NCBI RefSeq assembly: GCF_007993035.1
Contig: NZ_VOOS01000001.1
Span: 124,001-188,000 of the forward strand
DNA length: 64,000 bases
Direction of reading: 5' to 3'
Source of the DNA: Vicingus serpentipes
GTDB lineage: Bacteria; Bacteroidota; Bacteroidia; Flavobacteriales_E; Vicingaceae
Below the pieces are notes generated by a model. That model was given only the letters and a program-made list of their open reading frames with translations. It did no database searches and was not told the DNA's origin. Within the stretch, counting starts at the first letter, position 1; every line of letters starts with the position of its first letter. The translations under genes and the position numbers were made by a program. Of the stretch, positions 8,650 through 17,893 are shown piece after piece.

Positions 8650-9603
8650 ATGGAAAAACAAAACTCAAGTATTTGCGATATTTTAAACATTAAGTATCCT
8701 ATTATCATGGCTCCTATGTTTCTAGTATCTAACATAGAAATGCTTGTTGCAGCCTCAAAATCTGGTATCACTGGAGCTATTCCAGCACTTAACTTTAGAA
8801 CTATTGAAGAATTTGAAATAGCACTTAAAGAATTAAAAGAAAAGTGTGAAGGCCCTTTTGGAATAAATTTGATTGTAAATAAGTCTAATTTTTTATACAA
8901 AGAACAATTAACAGCCTGTTGTAAACATAAAGTTGATTATATTATTACATCATTAGGATCTCCAGAAGAAACGATAAATCAAGCTCATAAAGCTGGTGTT
9001 AAAGTTTTTTGTGATGTAACTGATTTAGCTTATGCAAAAAAAGTTGAAGCCTTAGGCGCAGATGCTTTAATAGCTGTAAATAAAGAAGCTGGAGGACATG
9101 CTGGAAACTTATCATACAAAGAGCTAATTCCTTTGCTAATAGAAAATTGTAACATTCCTGTAATTTCAGCTGGTGGTGTTGGAAATCATGAACAAATGAA
9201 ACAAATTTTAGACCTTGGTGCTGCTGGGCTTTCTATTGGTAGTTTGTTTATTGCCTCATCAGAAAGTGGTGTTTCTCAAGATTATAAAGAAGCATGTGTA
9301 AATTATGGAGCAAAAGACATTGTGTTCACAACTAAATTATCGGGTTCGAGATGTACGGTTATTAAAACTCCTTACGTTGAAAAAATTGGTACAGACCAAA
9401 ACTTTTTAGAAAAAATATTAAACAAGAATAAACAATTAAAAAAATGGTTTAAAGCTTTTACCTTCTACAAAGGGATGAAAAATCTACAGAATGCTGCATT
9501 TGGAGCCACTTACAAAACTGTTTGGTGTGCTGGTCCTACGATAGAATATGTAAAAGAAATAAAACCAATAAATGACATTGTAAAATCTTTGGTAAATGGA
9601 TAA
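8650..9603 (+). CDS. Nitronate monooxygenase / 2-nitropropane dioxygenase family flavoprotein
   Basis: A TIM-barrel FMN protein of about 317 residues. Features are the N-terminal PIIMAPMF strand, GPFGINLIV, the phosphate-binding segment NKEAGGHAGN, and VISAGGVGNHEQ followed by GAAGLSIGSLF. This set is shared by nitronate monooxygenases and FabK-type enoyl-ACP reductases. The first Met codon is at 8650; the frame is open a little upstream from a TTG but the ATG fits better. The next gene overlaps by 8 bases and encodes a hotdog-fold protein, which leans towards acyl-CoA/fatty-acid metabolism over nitronate detoxification. The substrate is unresolved. Confidence 0.82.
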   Translation: MEKQNSSICDILNIKYPIIMAPMFLVSNIEMLVAASKSGITGAIPALNFRTIEEFEIALKELKEKCEGPFGINLIVNKSNFLYKEQLTACCKHKVDYIITSLGSPEETINQAHKAGVKVFCDVTDLAYAKKVEALGADALIAVNKEAGGHAGNLSYKELIPLLIENCNIPVISAGGVGNHEQMKQILDLGAAGLSIGSLFIASSESGVSQDYKEACVNYGAKDIVFTTKLSGSRCTVIKTPYVEKIGTDQNFLEKILNKNKQLKKWFKAFTFYKGMKNLQNAAFGATYKTVWCAGPTIEYVKEIKPINDIVKSLVNG

Positions 9604-10066
9604 TACTGCTTTAATTAAAAAAATTAAGTGGCAACTCTACCTTTTAGGTAAGTTTAAAATACCAATGATTGGTTATACAGGATTAAAACTTGTAGAGATT
9701 ACTGAAACTACTACTAAAGTTAAAATAAGACTAAAAAGAAGAACTAAAAACCATTTAAATTCGATGTATTTTGGGTCTTTAGCAATTGGTGCTGATGTTG
9801 CTGGTGGTTTACACGCCTTCTATTTTGCTAACAAATATGGTAAAACGGTTTCGTTTGCTTTTAAAGGAATGGAATGTGAGTTTCTTAAACGAGCTGAATC
9901 TGATTGTATTTTTGTTTCTGAAGACGGAAAAAAAGTTGAAGATGCAATTAAAAAATCAATAGAAACAGAAGAACGAATTAATGAAACGACAAATGTAAAT
10001 GTATTAAATATCGAAAATGAAGTTGTTGCTAAGTTTAAGTTAATTGTTTCTGTAAAGTGTAAATAA
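9596..10066 (+). CDS. Hotdog-fold DUF4442/PaaI-like protein
   Basis: The 156-residue protein resembles DUF4442 proteins of the hotdog thioesterase superfamily. It has a long N-terminal helix region, the NHLNSMYFGSLAIGADVAGG segment corresponding to the central hotdog helix, and FAFKGMECEFLKRAESD in the following sheet. Whether it hydrolyses acyl-CoA is unknown. It overlaps the flavoprotein gene by 8 bases, so the pair forms one operon, ending at the terminator at 10083-10115. Confidence 0.75.
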   Translation: MDNTALIKKIKWQLYLLGKFKIPMIGYTGLKLVEITETTTKVKIRLKRRTKNHLNSMYFGSLAIGADVAGGLHAFYFANKYGKTVSFAFKGMECEFLKRAESDCIFVSEDGKKVEDAIKKSIETEERINETTNVNVLNIENEVVAKFKLIVSVKCK

Positions 10067-10082
10067 AATTTAACCCCCAAAT

Positions 10083-10115
10083 AAAAAGCCCGAACTTAAA
10101 TAGTTCGGGCTTTTT
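10083..10115. terminator. Bidirectional terminator
   Basis: A 14-base stem AAAAAGCCCGAACT/AGTTCGGGCTTTTT with a 5-base loop lies between convergent genes and has a T-run on either strand. Confidence 0.9.
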
Positions 10116-10136
10116 AAACATATATGATTCTAATGC

Positions 10137-12230
10137 TTATTCAAAAGTATCGTCACTAACTTTAGTATTAAATTCTACTGAAAGAACTTCCATATCTAAA
10201 GCTTGTGGGCCGAAACTTTGTGCTATTTTATGAGCAAACTTAATTCCATTTACTTCTTTATAATCACTAAATAAAGAAGTTATAACCATAGTACCTCCCA
10301 TTTCTTCACTTTCTTTAACTTGCATAGCTTTAACAGGCATTCCTGATTCAACATCATACCATTCTGTTTCTTTATTCCCTGTTGGTGACACTTTTTCAAT
10401 CTTATAAGCATCCTTACCTTCTATAGGTTCTATCCCTAAAAGATTATAAGTATGTTTAGAATCTTTTACATCATCAAACATAACAGAACTTAATTTCATT
10501 TCTTCCAACTCATCACCTTCTAAAGTTTTGTTTCCTTGCATGCCACTAACCTTAGCTTCAGTCCCATTAAAAGTTTGTTTCTGAACAACCATAGTTCCCA
10601 TTGCCATAACCATAGCAAATTTGTTTGGTGCTTTTTGGTAACGAGTAACGCTAATTGATTGCCCTTGTATTGAAGCATTCATTTTAACAGTTAAATCTTT
10701 TATTTTACTTAACTTTTTATCTAATGCTTTTCCTTTAGGCATTCCATATTTTGCTAAAATTGCTTTATCTAAAACTGTTTGAGCTGTTACACCTTCGCCT
10801 GCTGGCTTAAGAGCCTCAACATAATCATTACCATAAGTATCATAAAAATCAACTTTTTCTCCAGCACTATATTTAGCAGTGTTTTCGGCTACAGCTTTAT
10901 CTCCAACAATTAAAATATGAGCATTATCTGGTTTAATGTATTTTTCAGCCATTGCTTTTACATCTTCAACGGTAACTGCAGCAACATTTTTTAAATAATT
11001 TGCATAATAATCTTTAGGTAAATTATACTTAACAGTATTAATTGCAAAACGAGCTATAGTTTGTGGATCTTGTAAAGTATAAGCAAAAGTACCTGTCATG
11101 TAATTTTTAACTCCCTCTAACTCTTCTTCAGTTACATTTTCAGTTACCATTCTTTTTAACTCATTATTAAATTCGAAAATTGCACTATCTGTAACCTCAT
11201 TTCTAACCTTAGCTGAAGCGTTAAAACTACCAACTAATTCATCTGGAGATAACGAAGAATAAGCGCCATAAGTATATCCATGACCTTCACGTAAATTCAT
11301 AAACAAACGAGCAGTAGAACCTCCACCTAAAATAGAGTTCATTACTTTTGCTTTAATAACGTCTGGGTTATTTTGTTTTAAATTTACTGGATAAGTAATA
11401 TTAATAACCGATTGAGTTGATCCTTCTTTATGTACAAAAGCAACTTTAGTTTCTTTTGGAGCTAAAGGAGTTTTATACTTATTTGTAGGAACCTCTCCTT
11501 TTTCCCATTTAGAAAAATATTTTTCAATTAATGGTTTCGCTTCAGCTAATGTAATATCACCAACAACAGCCATATAAGCTACATTTGGTTTAAAGTAAGT
11601 TTTATAATAATCTTTACATTTATCAAGAGTAATAGCTTCTACAGTTTCTTCTGTAGTGATTTCACCATATGGATGGTTCTTTCCATATAATAAAACTGAA
11701 CGAACATTACTTGCTATTTCATCAGGATTATCTTTTGAAGACTGTAAGCCAGACAATGTTTGCTTTTTTATTTTATCTAATTCTTCATCTTTAAAATCAG
11801 CATTCATTACTACATCAGACATAATATCTAATAATTTTTCTTGATGCTTTTTTAAAGAACCAGCATAAACACTTCTTGATGAAGTATAAAAGTCAGCACC
11901 AATAAAATCGATTTGTTCATTAAACTCATCCTTTGTTCTATTTGTAGTTCCTCTACTTAATAATTCTCCTGTTACTGAAGTATAACCAACCATATCTCCT
12001 TCCATTACTGGATCGACATCTAAGGATAAAGAAAAAGCAACTTTAGGTAATTTGTGATTTTCAACCACAAAAACTTTCATTCCATTTTCTAATGTAAATG
12101 ACTGCATTTCTCCTAATTTAATTTCAGGAGCTGCTCCAGGTGCAGGTCGTTTACTACGATCTAATTTTTGAGCAGATACAACACTTGTAAAAATAAGTGC
12201 TGCACTTAATATTGATAATATCTTTTTCAT
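10137..12230 (-). CDS. Inactive M16-family subunit fused to LolA-like C-terminal domain
   Basis: The 697-residue protein has a signal peptide (cleavage after VVSA, about residue 20). Residues about 30-470 are two M16 (insulinase/MPP) halves. The segment where the active subunit has HxxEH reads YTSVTGELLS here, so the zinc site is missing. It retains the GGGSTARLFMNLREGHGYTY region typical of the C-terminal half. From about 490 to the end the sequence resembles an outer-membrane lipoprotein-sorting (LolA-like) beta domain. It lies 27 bases downstream of the active M16 gene, so the two probably make a periplasmic heterodimer with one catalytic and one substrate-clamping chain. Confidence 0.88.
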   Translation of the reverse strand: MKKILSILSAALIFTSVVSAQKLDRSKRPAPGAAPEIKLGEMQSFTLENGMKVFVVENHKLPKVAFSLSLDVDPVMEGDMVGYTSVTGELLSRGTTNRTKDEFNEQIDFIGADFYTSSRSVYAGSLKKHQEKLLDIMSDVVMNADFKDEELDKIKKQTLSGLQSSKDNPDEIASNVRSVLLYGKNHPYGEITTEETVEAITLDKCKDYYKTYFKPNVAYMAVVGDITLAEAKPLIEKYFSKWEKGEVPTNKYKTPLAPKETKVAFVHKEGSTQSVINITYPVNLKQNNPDVIKAKVMNSILGGGSTARLFMNLREGHGYTYGAYSSLSPDELVGSFNASAKVRNEVTDSAIFEFNNELKRMVTENVTEEELEGVKNYMTGTFAYTLQDPQTIARFAINTVKYNLPKDYYANYLKNVAAVTVEDVKAMAEKYIKPDNAHILIVGDKAVAENTAKYSAGEKVDFYDTYGNDYVEALKPAGEGVTAQTVLDKAILAKYGMPKGKALDKKLSKIKDLTVKMNASIQGQSISVTRYQKAPNKFAMVMAMGTMVVQKQTFNGTEAKVSGMQGNKTLEGDELEEMKLSSVMFDDVKDSKHTYNLLGIEPIEGKDAYKIEKVSPTGNKETEWYDVESGMPVKAMQVKESEEMGGTMVITSLFSDYKEVNGIKFAHKIAQSFGPQALDMEVLSVEFNTKVSDDTFE

Positions 12231-12257
12231 CTGTATAATTTTTTATCTTATATTCAA

Positions 12258-13595
12258 TTATTTCTCTTCTGTAGCTGATTTATCTTCTGATTTTGGCAAA
12301 TAATGTAACACTACTCTATTGTCTTTTCTAAAATACTCGTTTGCAACTCTTTTTATATCCTCTTTAGTTACTTTCAAGTATCTATCAATTTCAGTATTAA
12401 TTAAGTTTGCATCACCATAATAAACAGAGTAATTTGCTAAGCTTTCTGCAATTCCCTCAATTTTTGAATTTTGAGAAATCATATCATTTTCAATTTGATT
12501 TTTTAATTTCTGAAATTCATCATCACTTATAAGTTCTGTTTGAACTTTTTCAACTTCAGCATCAATTGCAGCTTCTAAATCATCAATAGAAACCCCCATA
12601 TTAGTAATCCCAAACATTAAAGCCATTCCTGGATCTTCAGTTGGAAATGGAAAAGCACCCACAAATAAAGCTTTTTGTTGTTCATCCATTACACTTTTTT
12701 GTAAACGAGAGCTTTTACCTTGAGATAAAATTTGAGCTAACATACTAACTGCATAAGAATCTGGTGTTCCTTGAGCAGGTGTGTGATATCCCATCATTAC
12801 TGCAGGTAATTGAACATTATCATAAATAACATCTCTTACTTCTTCTTTCTTTATAGGCTCAACAACAGTTGGTCTATTCATTTCTTTTGTCCCTTTTGGT
12901 ATAGAACCAAAATATGTTTCAATCCATTTTTTTAATTGTGGTTTGTTAAAGTCTCCAGCAATAGATAATGTTGCATTATTTGGTACATAGTAAGTTTTAT
13001 AAAAATCTCTAAACTCCTCAATTTTAGCTTGATTTAAATGCTCTAAAGAACCAATTGGAACCCATTGGTATGGATGTTCAACAAATGCTCTTTTAAACAT
13101 TTGAGGTAAAAAAGTGCCATAAGGTTGATTGTCATAACGCTGACGATATTCTTCTTTTACAACTTCTCGTTGAGTCTCTACACCTGTTTCATCAATTTTA
13201 GCATGTAACAATCTTTCAGACTCTAACCATAAACCTAACTCTAATTGATTTGAAGGTAAAATCTCGAAATAAAATGTTCTATCAAATGATGTATTAGCAT
13301 TTAAAATACCTCCATTACTTTGAACTAATTTCATGTACTCACCTCTTTCTATATTTTCTGAACCTTCAAATAATAAATGTTCAAAAAAGTGAGCAAATCC
13401 AGTTCTTTCTGGGTTTTCATTTTTAGACCCTACATGGTACAATACAGTTACTGCAACAATAGGAGTTGAATGGTCTTCATGTAAAATTACATTCATACCA
13501 TTTTTGAGTTTGTATTGTTCAAACTCAATCTTATTTTGTGCTTGAACACTCAATATGCCTGCACACAAAGCAACTGACATTAAAATTTTTCTCAT
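12258..13595 (-). CDS. Periplasmic M16 zinc metallopeptidase (active subunit)
   Basis: The 445-residue protein has a signal peptide ending SVQAQ (about residue 20). It carries the inverted zinc motif H69-F-F-E72-H73, with a downstream Glu in VVKEEYR as the likely third ligand. It belongs to the two-domain M16B type related to mitochondrial processing peptidase and PqqL-like enzymes. The substrate is unknown but should be an extracytoplasmic peptide. It is the first gene of a two-gene minus-strand operon with its inactive partner. Confidence 0.93.
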   Translation of the reverse strand: MRKILMSVALCAGILSVQAQNKIEFEQYKLKNGMNVILHEDHSTPIVAVTVLYHVGSKNENPERTGFAHFFEHLLFEGSENIERGEYMKLVQSNGGILNANTSFDRTFYFEILPSNQLELGLWLESERLLHAKIDETGVETQREVVKEEYRQRYDNQPYGTFLPQMFKRAFVEHPYQWVPIGSLEHLNQAKIEEFRDFYKTYYVPNNATLSIAGDFNKPQLKKWIETYFGSIPKGTKEMNRPTVVEPIKKEEVRDVIYDNVQLPAVMMGYHTPAQGTPDSYAVSMLAQILSQGKSSRLQKSVMDEQQKALFVGAFPFPTEDPGMALMFGITNMGVSIDDLEAAIDAEVEKVQTELISDDEFQKLKNQIENDMISQNSKIEGIAESLANYSVYYGDANLINTEIDRYLKVTKEDIKRVANEYFRKDNRVVLHYLPKSEDKSATEEK

Positions 13596-13767
13596 ATTCT
13601 TATCTTTTATTTCTCTAAATAATTATAACACTACGAAAATAGTTAATAATAAAACACTCTACAAAACAATATACACCAATGGTAAAATATTTATGTAAAA
13701 GGAAATTTGACTGCTAGACAAACAATAATAGCATTAAGAAATGGTTAATAGCCTAAACTATTTTAGC

Positions 13768-13775
13768 TATTTTTG
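13768..13775 (+). promoter_or_regulatory. -7 promoter element (TATTTTTG) of TonB receptor gene
   Basis: TATTTTTG fits TAnnTTTG and lies 29 bases before the receptor ATG at 13805. Confidence 0.5.
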
Positions 13776-13804
13776 AATCCCTGTTAAAAAACAGCGCTTA
13801 ATTA

Positions 13805-16345
13805 ATGAACAGTAAACTATTTATATCTATCATACTTCTCTTATTAGCGAGTTCAATTCTTAATGCGCAAGAAACTGCAACTATAAAAGGTAAGTTAATT
13901 GATAATAAAGACAACCCAATAGAAGGAGCTAGTGTCGCTATAGTTGGAAGTATTAAGGGTGATGTTTCTGATAAAAACGGAAATTTTTCTATTAAAATAC
14001 CGGCTAATAAAGAAGTAGTTGTTGGCATTACTTTCATTGGATTCACTCCTATTCGAGAAAAGTTTAAATTATCTTCTAATGAAGTATTTATTTTTAACCC
14101 AAAACTTAAAAATAGCACCACAAACATTACTGAGTTTGAATTAAAAGAAGAACAAAACAGAACTGAAACGATGGTGAAAATTAAACCCAATTTAGCTTCT
14201 GATTTTATGAGTTCATCCGGGAGTTTTGAGGCGATTTTAAAAACATTACCCGGTGTTTCTTCCAACAATGAACTAAGTTCCCAATATTCTGTAAGAGGCG
14301 GTAATTATGATGAAAATTTAATTTATGTAAACGATATTGAAATATTTAGACCTTTTTTGATTAGAAGTGGCCAACAAGAAGGATTAAGTTTTATTAATTC
14401 AGAAATGGTTAGCGATATAGAATTTTCTGCTGGAGGTTTTGCTGCTAAGTATGGCGATAAAATGGCTTCAGTATTAGATATTACCTATAAAGAACCTGAA
14501 GAATTTGAAGGAAGTGTTACGGTAAGTCTTCAAGGAGCTAACATAAACTTTGGTGGAGCTAGTAAAAATCATCGTTTTACTTATTTAACAGGAGCTCGAT
14601 ACAAAACTAACCAATACGTTTTACAAAGCTTAGACACCGATGGAGAGTATCAACCTTCATTTTATGATATTCAAACTTATTTAACTTATGATATTTCTGA
14701 AAAATGGGAAATTGGTTTTTTAGGAAATGTTGCTCGAAATAAATACAAATTTATTCCTGACACAAGAGAAACTGAGTTTGGAACCATTAACGAAGCTCTA
14801 CAATTAACTGTATATTTTGACGGACAAGAAGTTGACCAATTTCAAACTTATTTTGGAGCTATATCCAATACTTTTAAGCCAAAAGAAAATGTTGAACTAA
14901 AATTAATTAGCTCTGTTTTTAGAGATTTAGAAGATGAAAGATTTGACATAGAAGGTGGCTATAGAATTGATGAATTAGAACGTGACTTAAGTAAAGATAA
15001 TTTTGGAGATGTAAAATTTAATAGAGGAGTTGGCACCTACTTAGACCATGCAAGAAACCAACTTGACGCCACTGTTTTTAACATTGAACATAAAGGGAAA
15101 ATTTACAAATCAAACCATACCACATTTTGGGGTGTAAAATATCAACACGAAGATATTATTGACAAACTAAATGAATGGGGAATAATTGATTCTACTGGGT
15201 ATCTTACACCTAAACCATTAGATTCTGTTGGTTATGTAAATCCAGCTGCTCAAACACCTCAACTTTTAGAACTTAATGAGGTGTTAAAATCAAAAGTTTC
15301 ACTTCAAAGTAATAGATACAGTGGTTATTTACAAAGAAGTTATAATTGGGAAAGCGATACAACTAAATATGCTTTTAACATAGGTATTAGAGGTAATTAT
15401 TGGGATTTAAATAAAGAATTTATTTTTAGCCCTAGAGGATCTTTTTCTATTCAACCAAATTGGAAACATGACTACTTATTTAGGTTATCTGGAGGTGTAT
15501 ATTATCAACCTCCTTTTTACAGGGAAATGAGAGACTTTGATGGTAAAATTAATAGAGATATTAAATCTCAAGTTTCTTACCAAGCTGTTTTAGGGGCTGA
15601 CCATAATTTTAAAGCTTGGGGACGACCATTTAAATTTGTTGCCGAATTGTATTACAAACACATGGAAAATGTTATTCCATATGAAATAGATAATGTTCGA
15701 ATTCGCTACTATGCAAAAAACAACGCAAAAGCATACTCTACTGGTGCCGATTTTAAAATTAATGGAGAATTTGTTAAAGGGGTAGAATCATGGTTTAGTA
15801 TGTCTGTTATGAAAACTGCCGAAGATTTGAAAGACGACTTTTACTATGACTACTACAATAATGAAGGTGAAAAAATTATTCCTGGTTATACGGTTAACAA
15901 TTCAGCAGTTGATAGTATTAGAATTGAACCAGGATATATTCCAAGACCAACAGATCAAAGAGTAAACTTCTCTTTATACTTTCAAGATTATATTCCCAAA
16001 TTACCAAGTTTTAAAATGCACATAGCATTATATTATGGAATGGGATTACCTTTTGGCCCTCCAAACACTCAAGAAAGATATAAAGCAACATTTAGAATGC
16101 CAGATTACAGAAGAGTAGATTTAGGATTTTCTTACCATCTAAAAAGTGATAAAAAAGAATTTAAAGGTAACAACCCAATCAAACATTTAAAAAATGTATG
16201 GATAAGTGCAGAAGTTTTCAATTTACTACAAATCAGTAATGTTATATCTTATTTGTGGTTAGAAGACGTAAGTGGAAGAAGCTATGCTGTTCCAAATTAC
16301 CTGACTTCACGTCAATTAAACGTGAAACTTCATGTTGATTTTTAA
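13805..16345 (+). CDS. TonB-dependent outer-membrane receptor
   Basis: The 846-residue protein has a signal peptide ending ILNAQ (about residue 22). A carboxypeptidase-D-regulatory-like beta-sandwich follows (about 25-110: IKGKLIDNKDNPIEGASV, then SDKNGNFSIKIP). The plug is at about 130-230 (VSSNNELSSQYSVRGGNYDENLIYVNDIEI) and a 22-strand-type barrel ends in an aromatic residue (VKLHVDF). There is no SusD partner nearby, so it is not a SusC-type polysaccharide importer. The ligand cannot be told from sequence. It appears monocistronic, with a weak terminator overlapping the next promoter. Confidence 0.93.
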   Translation: MNSKLFISIILLLLASSILNAQETATIKGKLIDNKDNPIEGASVAIVGSIKGDVSDKNGNFSIKIPANKEVVVGITFIGFTPIREKFKLSSNEVFIFNPKLKNSTTNITEFELKEEQNRTETMVKIKPNLASDFMSSSGSFEAILKTLPGVSSNNELSSQYSVRGGNYDENLIYVNDIEIFRPFLIRSGQQEGLSFINSEMVSDIEFSAGGFAAKYGDKMASVLDITYKEPEEFEGSVTVSLQGANINFGGASKNHRFTYLTGARYKTNQYVLQSLDTDGEYQPSFYDIQTYLTYDISEKWEIGFLGNVARNKYKFIPDTRETEFGTINEALQLTVYFDGQEVDQFQTYFGAISNTFKPKENVELKLISSVFRDLEDERFDIEGGYRIDELERDLSKDNFGDVKFNRGVGTYLDHARNQLDATVFNIEHKGKIYKSNHTTFWGVKYQHEDIIDKLNEWGIIDSTGYLTPKPLDSVGYVNPAAQTPQLLELNEVLKSKVSLQSNRYSGYLQRSYNWESDTTKYAFNIGIRGNYWDLNKEFIFSPRGSFSIQPNWKHDYLFRLSGGVYYQPPFYREMRDFDGKINRDIKSQVSYQAVLGADHNFKAWGRPFKFVAELYYKHMENVIPYEIDNVRIRYYAKNNAKAYSTGADFKINGEFVKGVESWFSMSVMKTAEDLKDDFYYDYYNNEGEKIIPGYTVNNSAVDSIRIEPGYIPRPTDQRVNFSLYFQDYIPKLPSFKMHIALYYGMGLPFGPPNTQERYKATFRMPDYRRVDLGFSYHLKSDKKEFKGNNPIKHLKNVWISAEVFNLLQISNVISYLWLEDVSGRSYAVPNYLTSRQLNVKLHVDF

Positions 16346-16364
16346 TCAAATCAAAATTAAGTTT

Positions 16365-16404
16365 AATAGCATATTAATTTTTACTACCTAAAATGCTATT
16401 TTTG
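16365..16404 (+). promoter_or_regulatory. Overlapping terminator hairpin and promoter
   Basis: AATAGCAT (16365-16372) pairs with ATGCTATT (16393-16400) and is followed by TTTTG, a weak terminator for the TonB receptor gene. The same bases 16397-16404 read TATTTTTG, a TAnnTTTG element for the oxygenase gene at 16426. Confidence 0.5.
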
Positions 16405-16425
16405 TTTTAAACTAAATCAATTTTA

Positions 16426-17385
16426 ATGAGCACACCAAAAGGAATTCCATCAGTAGATTTATCTGATTTTTTATCAGGAGATGCAACAAGAAAAAACAAG
16501 TTTATTCAAGAACTGGGAAAAGCCTACGAAGAAATTGGTTTTGTTGCAGTTAAAAATCATGGTGTTTCAGATAGCTTAATAAATCAATTCTATGATAGAA
16601 TTCAACAGTTCTTTGCTTTACCTGAGGATGTAAAGAAGAAATACGAAATTGAAGGTGGTGGTGGTCAACGTGGTTATACTTCATTTGGAAAAGAACATGC
16701 TAAAGGTATGACTGCAGGAGACTTAAAAGAGTTTTGGCATTTTGGTCAATTTGTTGAAGATAATGACCCAATAGGAGAAGAATATCCTGAAAATGTTAAT
16801 GTTACTGAAATTCCTGACTTTCTATCTATTGGTAAAGAAGCTTATCAAACATTTGAAAATACAGGACGACATATGCTTAGTGCAATTGCGCTGTATTTAG
16901 GATTAGCTGAAAATTATTTTGATGAGCACATTCATAATGGAAATAGTATTTCTCGACCTATTCACTACCCTCCTATTACAGGGGAAATTGAAGAAGGAGC
17001 AGTAAGAGCAGGAGCTCATGAAGACATCAATTTAATTACTTTATTAGTTGGAGCTTCAGCAGATGGTTTAGAAGTATTAAACAAACAAAATGAATGGAAA
17101 GCAGTAACCTCAATAGAAGATCATATCGTTGTAAATGTTGGTGATATGCTTCAACGTTTAACAAATAATAAATTAAGATCTACAACACATCGTGTAGTTA
17201 ACCCTCCAAAAGAAAAATTAGGTACTAGCCGCTATTCCGTTCCATTTTTCTTACATCCGCGTTCAGAAATGAAATTAAATTGCCTTCCATCTTGTATCGA
17301 TGAAAACAATCCAAAAGCATTTGATGATATTACTGCAGGTGAATACTTAATGCAAAGACTTAGAGAAATAGGGTTGATAAAATAA
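16426..17385 (+). CDS. Isopenicillin N synthase-like 2-oxoglutarate/Fe(II) oxygenase
   Basis: The 319-residue cytoplasmic enzyme has the family's N-terminal domain (IPSVDLSDF, GFVAVKNHGV) and a jelly-roll core. The iron triad is H198-x-D200 and H255, and R269-x-S271 is the 2-oxoglutarate-binding pair. Members hydroxylate, desaturate or cyclise small molecules. Nothing nearby looks like a peptide synthetase, so beta-lactam synthesis is not implied. The following YhcH-like gene starts 8 bases downstream and is probably cotranscribed. Confidence 0.9.
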   Translation: MSTPKGIPSVDLSDFLSGDATRKNKFIQELGKAYEEIGFVAVKNHGVSDSLINQFYDRIQQFFALPEDVKKKYEIEGGGGQRGYTSFGKEHAKGMTAGDLKEFWHFGQFVEDNDPIGEEYPENVNVTEIPDFLSIGKEAYQTFENTGRHMLSAIALYLGLAENYFDEHIHNGNSISRPIHYPPITGEIEEGAVRAGAHEDINLITLLVGASADGLEVLNKQNEWKAVTSIEDHIVVNVGDMLQRLTNNKLRSTTHRVVNPPKEKLGTSRYSVPFFLHPRSEMKLNCLPSCIDENNPKAFDDITAGEYLMQRLREIGLIK

Positions 17386-17392
17386 AACAATA

Positions 17393-17839
17393 ATGATACT
17401 TGATAAAATTGATAATTATAAACTCTATGTTAATCTTAATCAAAGAATAGCAAGAGCTTTTACATATATTTTAGAAACTGATTTCTCTCAATTATCACTA
17501 GGCAAACATCTTATAGAAGGTGAAGATATTTTTGTTCTTTTACAAGAATATGACACTAAAGAAATAGAAAACTGCAAATTGGAAAGTCATAAAAAATATA
17601 TTGATATACAATTTATGATAAGTGGTGATGAATTAATGGGAATTACCACTTTAAATAATCAAGAAACAACTGAATTTAATGAAGATAATGATTATTATTT
17701 TTATAACTCAGATTATACAATTATAAGAGTAAATGAAGGAATGTTTACTATCTTTTTTCCAGATGATATTCACATGCCTTGCATAAAAGTTGAAAACATA
17801 GAATTTGTAAAAAAAGTTGTAGTTAAAGTAAAAATTTAA
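17393..17839 (+). CDS. YhcH/YjgK/YiaL family cupin-like protein
   Basis: The 148-residue protein matches the DUF386 family: ESHKKYIDIQFMISGDE in the middle, MFTIFFPDDIHMPCI with the putative metal-binding His near residue 128, and a closing VKKVVVKVKI. E. coli relatives sit in sugar-acid and sialic-acid operons and have a cupin-like barrel that may bind sugars and metal. Here the only partner is the upstream 2OG oxygenase 8 bases away, so the biological role is open. Confidence 0.87.
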   Translation: MILDKIDNYKLYVNLNQRIARAFTYILETDFSQLSLGKHLIEGEDIFVLLQEYDTKEIENCKLESHKKYIDIQFMISGDELMGITTLNNQETTEFNEDNDYYFYNSDYTIIRVNEGMFTIFFPDDIHMPCIKVENIEFVKKVVVKVKI

Positions 17840-17893
17840 TTTATCGTTCTTAAAATAGTTTCTTTAATTAACTAAATAGCTTTCATTGTAACT

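Noticed and set aside
16426-17385. Beta-lactam biosynthesis from the isopenicillin N synthase-like fold
   Set aside because: No peptide synthetase or other pathway genes are nearby; the fold is shared by many unrelated oxygenases.
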